Origin: Virgibacillus proomii | GTDB taxonomy: Bacteria > Bacillota > Bacilli > Bacillales > Amphibacillaceae | Assembly: GCF_900162615.1 (NCBI RefSeq) | Contig: NZ_FUFN01000010.1 | Coordinates: 750,149-814,148, forward strand | DNA length: 64,000 nucleotides | Reading direction: 5' to 3' | In this document: positions 43,669 through 52,831 of the stretch, piece by piece | Layout of the letters: the number at the start of each line of letters is the position of its first letter | Position numbering within the stretch: position 1 is the first letter of the stretch | Notes under the pieces: generated by a model | Told to the model about the DNA's origin: nothing | The model's input: only the letters and a program-made list of their open reading frames with translations | Databases searched by the model: none | Program-made: the position numbers and the translations under genes

Positions 43669-44652
43669 AGTGATGCTGATTTTACAAAGATAAACAAGTA
43701 AAAGTAAATTATTAGATAACCTCGCTAGCATTGCATAAATAAAGCAGGAATATTCTGTTAACTAATTTTGATGATTTTGAGCCAAAAAGACAAAACTAGA
43801 AAGGTGGCACGGACTATTTTGTAAAAATATACAATTAACCAACAGCTAATTTACGGACTGGATCTGCCTTTAAACTTTCTAGTTCAGACATAGAATGGGT
43901 TTCCAGAGCGCTCTTTTTAACCAGTGAGTATTCGTTAGTAGAGATTTTTTGCTTTTTTATCTCCAGTGGACGAGAATATGTAAGTAGTATTCAGTTGGTT
44001 TATGTTATGTTTTTCGCGTATATAAGTATTCATATTCGAAATTTTTTGGAGGAATTCTTTCGTGTTAAATTTTGTAAATTTCGCAAAAAAACCTCAAAGA
44101 TATGGGAATAAATTGGGCTTTTTGAACACGCTCTTTAAGATTCTCTTGGATCATAGACTCTAAATTTTTTCCTTTTAAGCGGTTTCATATCAATCCTTCC
44201 TTTTATTGTACCGATTTTCTCTTGTTTTTAAATGCAAATAGAAAATAAAGTGTTAGGTGAATTTGAAAACGGTAAGCTAAAAATAAAGATCGTTCATAAA
44301 TTTTCGAAGATTGTTAAAAATTTTGGGCATGACAGTTTGTACTGTTGAATGGATACACGGGCTGTGGATAACGTTTTATTAGATGAACGAGATAACCGCG
44401 TACAAGAGGTTGTTATAATTAGGGAAATTTGGCTCGCATTGCTGGGAAAGGTGCGATGTTTGAGGTTTTTTAAACAAAGATTAAGACAATTGACCTAAAA
44501 GATATGCTCACTAATTTTGAAGATTGATCGATTATGAGAAAAACTATTTCTGTTTCTCATTCATTTTTAATCATCCTCTTACAGTTCTCTCTTTTTCATG
44601 GAGTATTGTGAAAGTTAGAAAATAAAACGCGTTTTTTAGGAGGATATAAAAA
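43669..44652 (-). pseudogene. Gene-free stretch with a degraded minus-strand gene
   Basis: On the minus strand a start with ribosome site (AAAGGAAGG then MKPLKRKKFRVYDPRES and a stop at about 44192-44140) is followed in other frames by ENLKERVQKAQFIPISLRFF and, nearer 43850, by ISTNEYSLVKKSALETHSM and SELESLKADPVRKLAVG before a stop. This looks like one decayed gene of unknown family. The rest (44250-44640) holds nothing I recognise except the ribosome site of the next gene. Confidence 0.4.
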
Positions 44653-45834
44653 ATGAAAATCGTAATGGTACCGTCAGGATTTAAAGAATGCCTTGATGCT
44701 GAGCAAGTAGCGGAAGCAATGGAAGTAGGTGTACGTCGTTTAGATCCAAATGCAAATATTACTGTCGTACCGATGATGGATGGTGGAGAAGGATTCGCAA
44801 AAACAGTTGTGAACTTAAAAAACGGTAAGCTCTATTATAAAGTTGTAACCGGACCTGTCGGAAAAAAAATTAAATCTCATTTCGGTATCTATAAAGAAGG
44901 TGATCGGAAAACTGCTATTATTGAAATGGCTGCGGTTGCCGGATTAAAGCTTGTACCAGAAGAAAGTAGAAATCCGCTTTGGACGACGACTTATGGCGTC
45001 GGCGAACTAATAAAAGCTGCACTAGATTTTGACGTTGATCACATTATCATTGGCTGTGGCGATTCTGGGACATCCGATGGAGGAGCAGGGATGGCACAAG
45101 CAATAGGCGTACAGTTTTTAGACTATTATGGCAATCCTTTTTATGTCCGTGGTGGTGGGGACCTTTACAAGATTCATAGCATTGATTTATCAGAGGTAGA
45201 TAAGCGTTTAAGTACAGTACAAATAGAAGTTGCCTGTAATTGGCATAACGTATTGTGCGGGGAAAATGGTGTTACACGTGTGTTCGGTCCTCAAAAAGGA
45301 GCGACAAAAAATGAGGTTGAGCAAATGTCACAAGCCTTCGATCATTATGCCTCCCTGATTAAAGAATATATCGGGCTTGATCTTCGTACTGCTCCGGGAA
45401 GCGGGGCATCAGGGGGGCTTGGCGCGGGTCTTAAAGCTTTTGCAGGAGCTCAATTACATCCCCGTTATCAAGTGATGATGAGATATATAAATATTGAAAA
45501 ACACATGAAAGAAGCTGATGTTGTTTTTACAGCAGAAGGATGTTTGGATTTTCAAACACCTAAAGGAAAAATTCCTGCTGAGGTGGCTAGAGTAGCAAAG
45601 AAGAGGGAAATACCAGTTATCGCGATAACTGGTACGATAGGAAAGAACGCACAAATTAATTATGAAACTGGGATTGATGCATATTTAAGTATTATCCAAA
45701 AGCCAACATCGCTTGAAAAATCAATGACGAAAGCGTCATTATGGATTGCTGATAGTACGGAGGCAGCGATGAGACATGTTCGTATTGGTTATCAAATTGC
45801 GAAAAGAAGATTAAAGAGAGGGATTATTCAATAA
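44653..45834 (+). CDS. glxK: Glycerate kinase (GlxK/GarK family)
   Basis: 393 aa, normal for type-1 glycerate 2-kinase. Conserved segments MVPSGFKECLDAEQVAEAM, VPMMDGGEGFAKT, IGCGDSGTSDGGAGMAQA and PGSGASGGLGAGLKAF are all present. It phosphorylates D-glycerate to 2-phosphoglycerate. TTAGGAGGATATAAAA precedes the ATG. The stop overlaps the start of a DASS-type transporter gene (TAATG), so uptake and phosphorylation of glycerate or a related acid are probably coupled. Confidence 0.92.
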   Translation: MKIVMVPSGFKECLDAEQVAEAMEVGVRRLDPNANITVVPMMDGGEGFAKTVVNLKNGKLYYKVVTGPVGKKIKSHFGIYKEGDRKTAIIEMAAVAGLKLVPEESRNPLWTTTYGVGELIKAALDFDVDHIIIGCGDSGTSDGGAGMAQAIGVQFLDYYGNPFYVRGGGDLYKIHSIDLSEVDKRLSTVQIEVACNWHNVLCGENGVTRVFGPQKGATKNEVEQMSQAFDHYASLIKEYIGLDLRTAPGSGASGGLGAGLKAFAGAQLHPRYQVMMRYINIEKHMKEADVVFTAEGCLDFQTPKGKIPAEVARVAKKREIPVIAITGTIGKNAQINYETGIDAYLSIIQKPTSLEKSMTKASLWIADSTEAAMRHVRIGYQIAKRRLKRGIIQ

Positions 45835-47285
45835 TGGAAAGCCGACTTGATAGAAGAAAGCCATCTCTTCAAATTCGGCTTTCAAAAAAGATTGTTTTCT
45901 TCTCGACAAAGACAAAGTTGTTTATTAGCGGGCTCATATTATTTGGTTTATTCATTGCTTTAAATCAAGATTTATCTTATTCTGCTAAAATATCGCTCTA
46001 TCTTTTTATAATTGCGATGGTGCTGTGGGTTAGTACATCTCTTCCAGCTGGATTTGTTGCTTTAAGTGCTTTAATGACGATCGTACTTTTAAAAGGGGCG
46101 GACACCTCGTTATTGTATGAATCGTTTTCTGAAGAAGTTGTATGGCTTATGATCGGATCATTTATCATTGGAGAAGCAGTACGATCATCCGGTCTTGCTT
46201 CACGCTTTACTCATCTTATTTTAAAGAAAGCACATGAACCGTTAAAACTGTTAACATTTTTAACGATTGCTCTTCAACCGCTCGTTTTTTTCATCCCTTC
46301 AACGTCAGGGCGTGCAGCTCTTTCTTTACCGATCGTTAAGGAGCTAAACCGATTGTTTCAAACGGAACGCCAGCAAAAAACGATCGCTATGCTTGTTCCA
46401 ATCATGATATTAATGGGATCATCGGCAACTTTAATCGGTGCAGGTTCTCATATTATCGGAATTGGGTTACTAAATACTTCAACGGGAGAAAGTATATCGT
46501 ATTTTAACTGGTTTATTTGGGGGATGCCTTTTGTACTTGTCATCAGTGTTCTTACCCTTTTTATCATGCGCTATATGTTTTGGTCTTATGAGCCATTATT
46601 AAGCGACTCATTTTCAACTAATGTAGAAGAAAAAAGTGTTGTACTTCATGATACGGAAAAGAAAACATTGTGGATGATTGCTTTATTAATTGTGTTTTGG
46701 ATGACCGAGAACGTGCATGGATATGATATTGGTTTTATTACAATGATTGGTGGGCTCCTTTTTATGGTACCTAAATATGGGGTCATTACGTGGAAGCAAG
46801 GGATAAAAAGTATTTCATGGAATCTCATTGTATTCGTTGCTGCTGCAACCGCACTTGGAAAAGGGTTAATTGAAACAGGGGTGGTAGATTGGCTACAAGG
46901 ATATTTGTTCCGACATTTAGATTTTTTAACTGAAGCGCCTAGCTTTATTATTCTTCTAGTGATATTATTAGTTTCTGTTACGTCTCATTTATATATTACT
47001 TCACATACAACTAGAGCAGTTATGATGATTCCTGGTTTCATTGTATTAAGTGAAACGTTCGGACTAGATTCTTCTACTGTCGTATTTTTGAGTTTAGTAG
47101 GAATGAATTATTGTGTAACGTTCCCTGTCAGTTCAAAAGCGCTTTTACTATATTACGAAGATGACAGAGTTTCATATGATGCAAAGGATTTATTGAAGTT
47201 AAGTTGCGTTCTCATGCCACTGTACATTGTTGTAATGGTCATTTTTTATTATACGTATTGGCGTTGGACCGGATTGACATTATAA
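45834..47285 (+). CDS. SLC13/DASS-family sodium:anion symporter
   Basis: 483 aa, about 12 membrane segments. SSATLIGAGSHIIGIGLLNTS in the middle and YITSHTTRAVMMIPG near the end match the two anion-binding SNT-type loops of DASS transporters. Coupling with glycerate kinase suggests glycerate or a compound degraded to it as substrate. Start is the ATG in the TAATG overlap. Confidence 0.85.
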   Translation: MESRLDRRKPSLQIRLSKKIVFFSTKTKLFISGLILFGLFIALNQDLSYSAKISLYLFIIAMVLWVSTSLPAGFVALSALMTIVLLKGADTSLLYESFSEEVVWLMIGSFIIGEAVRSSGLASRFTHLILKKAHEPLKLLTFLTIALQPLVFFIPSTSGRAALSLPIVKELNRLFQTERQQKTIAMLVPIMILMGSSATLIGAGSHIIGIGLLNTSTGESISYFNWFIWGMPFVLVISVLTLFIMRYMFWSYEPLLSDSFSTNVEEKSVVLHDTEKKTLWMIALLIVFWMTENVHGYDIGFITMIGGLLFMVPKYGVITWKQGIKSISWNLIVFVAAATALGKGLIETGVVDWLQGYLFRHLDFLTEAPSFIILLVILLVSVTSHLYITSHTTRAVMMIPGFIVLSETFGLDSSTVVFLSLVGMNYCVTFPVSSKALLLYYEDDRVSYDAKDLLKLSCVLMPLYIVVMVIFYYTYWRWTGLTL

Positions 47286-47392
47286 TGAAGAATAAAGGCA
47301 AAAGTCTCTCGCAAAATCACACGTATTTTATTGTTTTTACAGAAGTTTGATCTTTTAAGAGAAATAAAGAACCAAAAGCTTTTTCTTTGATA

Positions 47393-47452
47393 TACTCCCT
47401 TTAAGGTGACAGATTAAAAAAATCTGTTTTTCCTTAGGGAGATTTTTTATAC
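47393..47452 (+). terminator. Terminator after the glycerate operon
   Basis: CTCCCTTTAAGG pairs with CCTTAGGGAG and an inner ACAGATT/AATCTGT stem extends it; ATTTTTTATA follows. Confidence 0.75.
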
Positions 47453-47719
47453 CCAATAAGTTTTAGTCAAGTCAGTTTTAGTACGAAGTGTTATTGCATA
47501 TAAAAAGGAAGACAATTCAATAAGAGAATTATGTATAAAATATTGTATTTTAAAAAGAAGTCTATATGAGTGGACTGAACAAATTATTAAGATAACATGT
47601 TCTGGAACTTCTGCTATTGTCTGATCAAAATCTTATTTTTTCCATTCTTTCTATAAGTTTATTGCACAAATTTTTACTATTAAGATGTATGAAAACAGTA
47701 AATAAATCAAAAAAATTTT

Positions 47720-47766
47720 TGAGGCTTAACCATTCTCATATGTATAGAATGGTTAAGCCCTTTACT
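47720..47766. terminator. Perfect hairpin upstream of cluster 2
   Basis: GGCTTAACCATTCT pairs without mismatch with AGAATGGTTAAGCC around a nine-base loop. T-rich DNA follows on the plus side and an A-run lies on the minus side, so it may terminate in both directions. Confidence 0.65.
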
Positions 47767-47777
47767 TACCCATAAAT

Positions 47778-47820
47778 CAATTGATTAATTGTCAATCATA
47801 TTATCAATAGTTAATCAAAT
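47778..47820. promoter_or_regulatory. Candidate IolR operator before the polyol permease gene
   Basis: TCAATTGATTAATTGTCAAT and TCAATAGTTAATC (47804-47816). The core TCAATAGTTAA recurs at 50981-50991 in front of the DeoR/IolR gene and nowhere else that I found, which suggests a common operator. Confidence 0.55.
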
Positions 47821-47865
47821 TTAACATTTTGTTCAATAATATATCCAATATAAACCCAAAATATG

Positions 47866-47915
47866 TTGACTTTTAGGTTTAAAAAAACTAAAATCACATT
47901 GAAAGCGTTAACTAG
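47866..47915 (+). promoter_or_regulatory. Sigma-A promoter with cre-like site for the polyol permease
   Basis: TTGACT (47866-47871), 17 bases, TAAAAT (47889-47894), then TTGAAAGCGTTAACTAG (47899-47915), matching the CcpA cre consensus. The same element occurs inverted at 59750, ahead of iolE. Catabolite repression is therefore likely. Confidence 0.75.
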
Positions 47916-47988
47916 TATTTAAAATTTAATTTGACACGAAGAATGAATATCATTGTTTTGTAGTCTGGATGAGTTAAGGAGGAGGAAA

Positions 47989-49251
47989 ATGAGTAGTAGT
48001 AAAAGTAACTTACTCTATAAATTAGGTATCCCATCGGCTTTAGTCTGGGGATATATTGGAGTAATACTATTCATGCTTGGATCATGTATTGAAAATAGTT
48101 GGTTGTCTTCCTATTTAGTAAATATAGGAATAAGCAAAACAGAAACAGGTACCATATTTTCTTTATACGGCATTTTTGTAGCAATTGTATCTTGGTTGTC
48201 GGGAATTTTTGTGCAAATTTTTGGTGTACGAAAAGTAATGCTTAGCGGTGTGATTATATTTTTAGTAAGTTCCATTCCGCTAGTACTCTGGGCCATTCCA
48301 TCTGGTAATTTTATGGCTATCGCAATTACGTATATGCTAAGAGGGATGGCTTATCCACTGTTTGTGTATTCGTTCTTAGTATGGGTAACATATCGTTCAA
48401 CGAATGAAATAATGGGTCGCGCTACTTCATGGTTTTGGGTTTGCTTTAACCTGGGTATTACCATTGTAGGTCCCAGCTTTGCCGCAACATTAATTCCTTC
48501 TATTGGAGAAATTAATGTAATTTGGGTAGGTATCGCAATTGCTTTAGCGGGAACATTTTGTTCGCTGGTTTTAAATCGAGATCAGCTTATTTTACCGAAA
48601 ACCGGGAAATCGATTACAAATGAAATTTCTGAAGGCTTTTTGATTATGTTCAAACGCCCCCGGTTAGGTATGGGGATGCTGGTAAAAGCGATCAACAATA
48701 TCGCTCAGTTTGGTTTTATTATCATCATGCCTATATTCCTAATTGATCAAGGTTTCACATTAACACAGTGGGCAAGTATCTGGGGGTTAACCTATATCAT
48801 TAATTCCTTTGCCAATGTTCTTTTTGGTTATATTGGTGATAAATGTGGCTGGAGAAAAACGATCGTTTATATTGGCGGACCATTAACAGGGATTTCTTGT
48901 TTAATGCTTTACTACACCAGCACTTTATTTCCAGGGCAATATGGGCTATTATTACTATCATTTTCCGTGTATGCAATTGGTTTAGGTGCGTTTGGGCCGA
49001 TTTCAGCTCTATTACCTGCCTTAGCCCCAGATAAGAAAGCAGTAGCAGTTTCTGTACTAAATTTAGGTTCTGGTTTAAGTAATTTTATCGGACCGGCTAT
49101 TGTGTCTTTATTATTTGAGCCATTTGGAGTGAAGGTAGTGTTATATGTATTTGCTATTCTTTATTTCGTTGCTAGTTTTCTAGCGTTTTTCTTGAGGACT
49201 CCGGAAGAGTTAAATCATGCGCAATTGAAACATGAAAAAGCTGTCGTATAA
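47989..49251 (+). CDS. MFS polyol-type permease (CsbX/RbtT-like)
   Basis: About 420 aa, 12 membrane segments. The N-terminus LGIPSALVWGYIGVILFMLG and CIENSWLSSYL follow the pattern of the polyol permease (RbtT/DalT/CsbX) branch of the MFS. ATG 47989 follows AAGGAGGAGG. It opens cluster 2 and shares the TCAATAGTTAA element with iolR, so inositol or a related polyol is the likely cargo (inferred). Confidence 0.84.
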   Translation: MSSSKSNLLYKLGIPSALVWGYIGVILFMLGSCIENSWLSSYLVNIGISKTETGTIFSLYGIFVAIVSWLSGIFVQIFGVRKVMLSGVIIFLVSSIPLVLWAIPSGNFMAIAITYMLRGMAYPLFVYSFLVWVTYRSTNEIMGRATSWFWVCFNLGITIVGPSFAATLIPSIGEINVIWVGIAIALAGTFCSLVLNRDQLILPKTGKSITNEISEGFLIMFKRPRLGMGMLVKAINNIAQFGFIIIMPIFLIDQGFTLTQWASIWGLTYIINSFANVLFGYIGDKCGWRKTIVYIGGPLTGISCLMLYYTSTLFPGQYGLLLLSFSVYAIGLGAFGPISALLPALAPDKKAVAVSVLNLGSGLSNFIGPAIVSLLFEPFGVKVVLYVFAILYFVASFLAFFLRTPEELNHAQLKHEKAVV

Positions 49252-49284
49252 GCAATTTTAGTTAAAAGGAAAGGGGTAGATCTA

Positions 49285-49530
49285 ATGGGAAAAGAAATTA
49301 AATTGGATCCAAAAGAGTTTGCCAATCTAGTAATCAGTAATTATCAATCTTCTAGTAAAGAATTTGAGGCTATTGCAAAAGAGCATCTTACGCTTTACTT
49401 AACAGCTTACATGTTAATTGAACGATTTAATGAATTGGAAAAAGAGAATCTTTATGGGGTTAGCATGGAAGAGTTTAATCGTAGACTAGATAAATTAAAG
49501 TTTTCACCAGGTTCATTTTTTCAAAAGTAG
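49285..49530 (+). CDS. Small hypothetical protein in the inositol locus
   Basis: 81 aa, soluble, helical and acidic, with LTLYLTAYMLIERFNELEK in the middle. AAAGGAAAGGGG stands before ATG and it lies 33 bases after the permease, before the terminator, so it belongs to the permease operon. Family not recognised; there is no catalytic motif. Confidence 0.6.
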   Translation: MGKEIKLDPKEFANLVISNYQSSSKEFEAIAKEHLTLYLTAYMLIERFNELEKENLYGVSMEEFNRRLDKLKFSPGSFFQK

Positions 49531-49677
49531 CATAAGGGCAGAAAAGTTAACCCTTCACAGGTAGACAACAAGAAAAACTGCATGAAAAAAATGCCTCTTG
49601 ACGCCTACCTGAAAGGGATTTTTATATAAAAAGGATCAAACTTCGAGGGATGCTCTCTCTCGACTTGATGATAAAAT

Positions 49678-49710
49678 TAAGCATTGGCTCTCAGCCAAGC
49701 TTTTTATATG
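49678..49710 (+). terminator. Terminator after the permease operon
   Basis: AGCATTGGCT and AGCCAAGCTT pair around CTC, followed by TTTTTATATG. The remaining stretch to 50147 holds no gene I can see. Confidence 0.65.
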
Positions 49711-50147
49711 TTAAGGGGTAACCCTACGATTATTATACGAATCGATTGATGGTTAGACTTCTTAGAAATCTATTTACGATAGTTGATAAGTTGTTTTATT
49801 ACTGTAAAATTTTCTTAATCCAATCAACCACCCTTCATAAAATGGGGAGTTTATTGCATAAACAAAAAAAGCCTATTCTATTTTAATAAGCTGGATTTTT
49901 GAACAGTTTGTACAGATGTAGATAAAGAAACACAATAAGGCGAGCAAGTGACTCTATACTCATAAAGGAAGATCTCATAAAAGCATGTATACAAAAATCT
50001 GTAAAGACACTATCTGCTCGCGATATCGCAAAATATCAATGAATTTATCAATTTATTTGCTATGAAAACTCATTGGTAGCAGGATGGATAGGAAGGTTCT
50101 AAAGCTTCCAACTGGAAGTGCAGTATTGGTGGAAGATAAAACTAGAA

Positions 50148-50924
50148 TTATTTACCTACATTTAAATTTTCTGTAGCATACTTAATATTAATATTATTTT
50201 TTCTACAATATTCTTTGTAATTTTCCGGAACGGTATCCGATGTAATAATTTGATTAAAGTGTCCAATGGATGCATAAGTAATTAATGCTGCTTTATCAAA
50301 CTTAGAGTGATCAATTAGTAAAATATTCTTGTCGGCCTTTTCCACAATCCGGCGTTTAATATCATATTCCATTAGATCAGAATTTGTGACGCCACGTTCA
50401 ATCGAAATTCCAGTTGCTGCCATAAAGCTTTTTGTAATATTGATACGCTTAAAGTAGTCCCAAGACTCTACATTGACAAAGGATTGGGTAGTATGTTTGT
50501 ACGTCATGCCAATTAAAATCAGTTCATAGTTGCTTAATTCAGCAGCTTTATTAATAATATTTAAATTATTAGTGATGATCGTTACATGTTTTTCCGGATC
50601 AAAAAAATCACCAATACAACTGGTCGTTGTGCCTGAATCGATATAAATTAAATCATGATCTTCAATTTCTTCTGCTGCAGCTTTGCCAATCGCCATTTTT
50701 TCTTTTGCATGACTAGTATGTCGATATTCATATGGTTGTAATTGATTCGAAAGGGAGGCAACTCCACCATACACTTTTTTAATTGTTCCCGATTCTAATA
50801 TTTTGTTAATATCTCTTCGTATCGTATTTTTCGAAACATTAAATTTCTCGCATAATTCATTAATACTAGCACTTCCATTTGCATGGATATATGCTTCAAT
50901 TTCCTGTATTCGCTTTAATTTCAT
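50148..50924 (-). CDS. iolR: DeoR-family repressor of inositol genes
   Basis: About 258 aa. N-terminal DeoR HTH (MKLKRIQEIEAYI; NELCEKFNVSKNTIRRDI, about 20-37; ESGTIKKVYGG, about 44-54), then the sugar-phosphate-sensing domain (about 75-250) with DLIYIDSGTTT and ILLIDHSKFDK. In B. subtilis IolR responds to DKG 6-phosphate made by IolC. The start at 50924 is supported by AAAGGGGAATTTAAA; upstream in-frame ATGs lack a site. It is divergent from iolA with about 215 bp between, where the operators lie. Confidence 0.88.
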   Translation of the reverse strand: MKLKRIQEIEAYIHANGSASINELCEKFNVSKNTIRRDINKILESGTIKKVYGGVASLSNQLQPYEYRHTSHAKEKMAIGKAAAEEIEDHDLIYIDSGTTTSCIGDFFDPEKHVTIITNNLNIINKAAELSNYELILIGMTYKHTTQSFVNVESWDYFKRINITKSFMAATGISIERGVTNSDLMEYDIKRRIVEKADKNILLIDHSKFDKAALITYASIGHFNQIITSDTVPENYKEYCRKNNINIKYATENLNVGK

Positions 50925-50975
50925 TTTAAATTCCCCTTTAAAAATATTCATTTCTACCATAACATGCTCTATGCA

Positions 50976-51061
50976 GTTAATCAATAGTTAACCACAACTT
51001 AACAAAAAAATGGATTTTTTTATTTTCTTTCCTTGACTACTAAAACATATTGTTTTATGAT
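50976..51061. promoter_or_regulatory. iolR/iolA divergent control region
   Basis: GTTAATCAATAGTTAAC (50976-50992) is an inverted repeat containing TCAATAGTTAA, the candidate IolR site. The iolA promoter is TTGACT (51033-51038), 17 bases, TATGAT (51056-51061), a near-consensus sigma-A promoter. The operator lies upstream of it, closer to the iolR start. Confidence 0.7.
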
Positions 51062-51140
51062 TGACTTGTAATCAAGATATAACAAAATGTTCACCAAAAC
51101 ATTACAATTAAAATTCATAAATAAAAAAAGAGGTGTCCAA

Positions 51141-52601
51141 ATGGGAAGTGTAAGAACATTAAAGAACTTTGTTGGTGGAAAGTGGGTAACTAGTACCACA
51201 GAAAAATATGAAGATGTTATAAATCCGGCTACTGGCGAAATGATGGCTAGCGTACCTTTATCTACAAGAGAAGAATTGGATGAAGCAGTAAAAGTTGCGA
51301 GTGAAGCATTTACATCATGGAGCAAGACGGCAGTTCCAAGAAGAGCACGAATTCTATTTAAATTTCAACAATTACTCATAGAAAATAAACAAGAACTCGC
51401 ACGGTTAATTACCGTTGAAAATGGAAAGGCATTCAAGGAAGCGTTAGGTGAAGTACAGCGCGGAATTGAAAATGTTGAATTTGCAGCAGGTGCTCCAAGC
51501 CTTATGATGGCTGATTCATTATCATCCATCGCAACAGATGTAGAAGCAACGAACTACCGTTATCCAGTTGGTGTAATTGGTGGAATTTCACCGTTTAACT
51601 TTCCAATGATGGTTCCATGTTGGATGTTTCCAATGGCTATTGCTTGTGGGAATACATTCATTTTGAAACCTTCTGAACGTACACCATTATTAACAGAAAA
51701 GTTAGCAGAACTTCTTGCTGAAGCAGGACTTCCTGATGGTGTATTCAATATTGTGAATGGTGCGCATGATGTTGTAAATGGTATTTTAGAGCATCCTGAA
51801 GTTAAAGCAATTTCATTTGTCGGATCTAAACCAGTTGGTGAATATGTTTACAAAAAAGGTTCTGAACATCTAAAACGAGTGCAAGCTTTAACAGGAGCAA
51901 AAAACCACACCATTGTTTTAAATGATGCAGATTTAGATGAAACCATCCGCAATGTGATCTCAGCTGCTTATGGTTCTGCTGGTGAAAGATGTATGGCAGC
52001 TTCTGTAGTTGCAGTAGAAGAAGGCATTTATGATAAATTTATGGAAAAACTAGTTTCTGAGGCAAAACAAATAAAAATGGGTAATGGATTAGATGAAGAT
52101 GTATTTTTAGGTCCTGTTATTCGTAAAGAAAATCAACAAAGAACGTTTGATTATATTCAAAAAGGTGTTGACGAAGGTGCAACATTAGTGTTGGATGGCC
52201 GTGAAGGTATTCCAAGTGAAGGATATTTTGTAGGACCAACCATATTTACAGAAGTTACGAAGGAAATGACAATTTGGAAAGAAGAAATATTTGCCCCAGT
52301 TCTATGTGTCGTGAAAGTGAAAGACTTAAAAGCTGGAGTCGAATTAACAAATGCTTCTGAATTTGCTAATGGTGCATGTTTATTTACAAATAGCGCAAGT
52401 GCTATTCGTTACTTCCGCGAAAATATTCATGCCGGAATGTTAGGAATTAACTTGGGCGTACCTGCTCCAATGGCATTCTTCCCATTCTCAGGTTGGAAGT
52501 CTTCATTCTATGGTACCTTACATGCTAACGGAAAAGATAGTGTTGATTTCTATACACGCAAAAAAGTAGTAACCGCTCGATATGCAACAAAAGATTTCTA
52601 A
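51141..52601 (+). CDS. iolA: Malonate-semialdehyde dehydrogenase (MMSDH family)
   Basis: About 486 aa. CoA-acylating dehydrogenase of the MMSDH family that turns malonic semialdehyde, the end product of the classical inositol route, into acetyl-CoA. The catalytic cysteine is in GSAGERCMAASVVA (about residue 288); FNFPMMVPCWMFPMAIACG and MAFFPFSGWKSSFYGTLHANG are signatures of MMSDH. ATG 51141 follows AGAGGTG. First gene of the main operon; a 230-bp gap follows before iolB. Confidence 0.93.
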   Translation: MGSVRTLKNFVGGKWVTSTTEKYEDVINPATGEMMASVPLSTREELDEAVKVASEAFTSWSKTAVPRRARILFKFQQLLIENKQELARLITVENGKAFKEALGEVQRGIENVEFAAGAPSLMMADSLSSIATDVEATNYRYPVGVIGGISPFNFPMMVPCWMFPMAIACGNTFILKPSERTPLLTEKLAELLAEAGLPDGVFNIVNGAHDVVNGILEHPEVKAISFVGSKPVGEYVYKKGSEHLKRVQALTGAKNHTIVLNDADLDETIRNVISAAYGSAGERCMAASVVAVEEGIYDKFMEKLVSEAKQIKMGNGLDEDVFLGPVIRKENQQRTFDYIQKGVDEGATLVLDGREGIPSEGYFVGPTIFTEVTKEMTIWKEEIFAPVLCVVKVKDLKAGVELTNASEFANGACLFTNSASAIRYFRENIHAGMLGINLGVPAPMAFFPFSGWKSSFYGTLHANGKDSVDFYTRKKVVTARYATKDF

Positions 52602-52638
52602 ACGTGTGTGTTCAAAAAGGAAGATAAAAAGGATCCGT

Positions 52639-52670
52639 CGGCATTACTGACATCCTGTCAGCAATGCCGA
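52639..52670. repeat. Strong hairpin between iolA and iolB
   Basis: CGGCATTACTGACA pairs with TGTCAGCAATGCCG (one mismatch) around a three-base loop, without a T-run. It stands in a repeat-like segment with GTGTTCAAAAAGGAAG and CTAGCACGTCCTG. It may stabilise the iolA transcript or lower expression of iolBCDJ. Confidence 0.6.
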
Positions 52671-52831
52671 TACTAGCACGTCCTGTTGAGTCCAAAGTTT
52701 GAGGTTATGCGTTCCTGAACAACAGTGTATATGTAGTTAGATACATGAGTAGCGCAGAAACAAGTCAACAAAGAAATTTGATACGTCCTTATTACCAGAC
52801 TTTTTAACAACTTCTAAAAAGGAGCATAACG

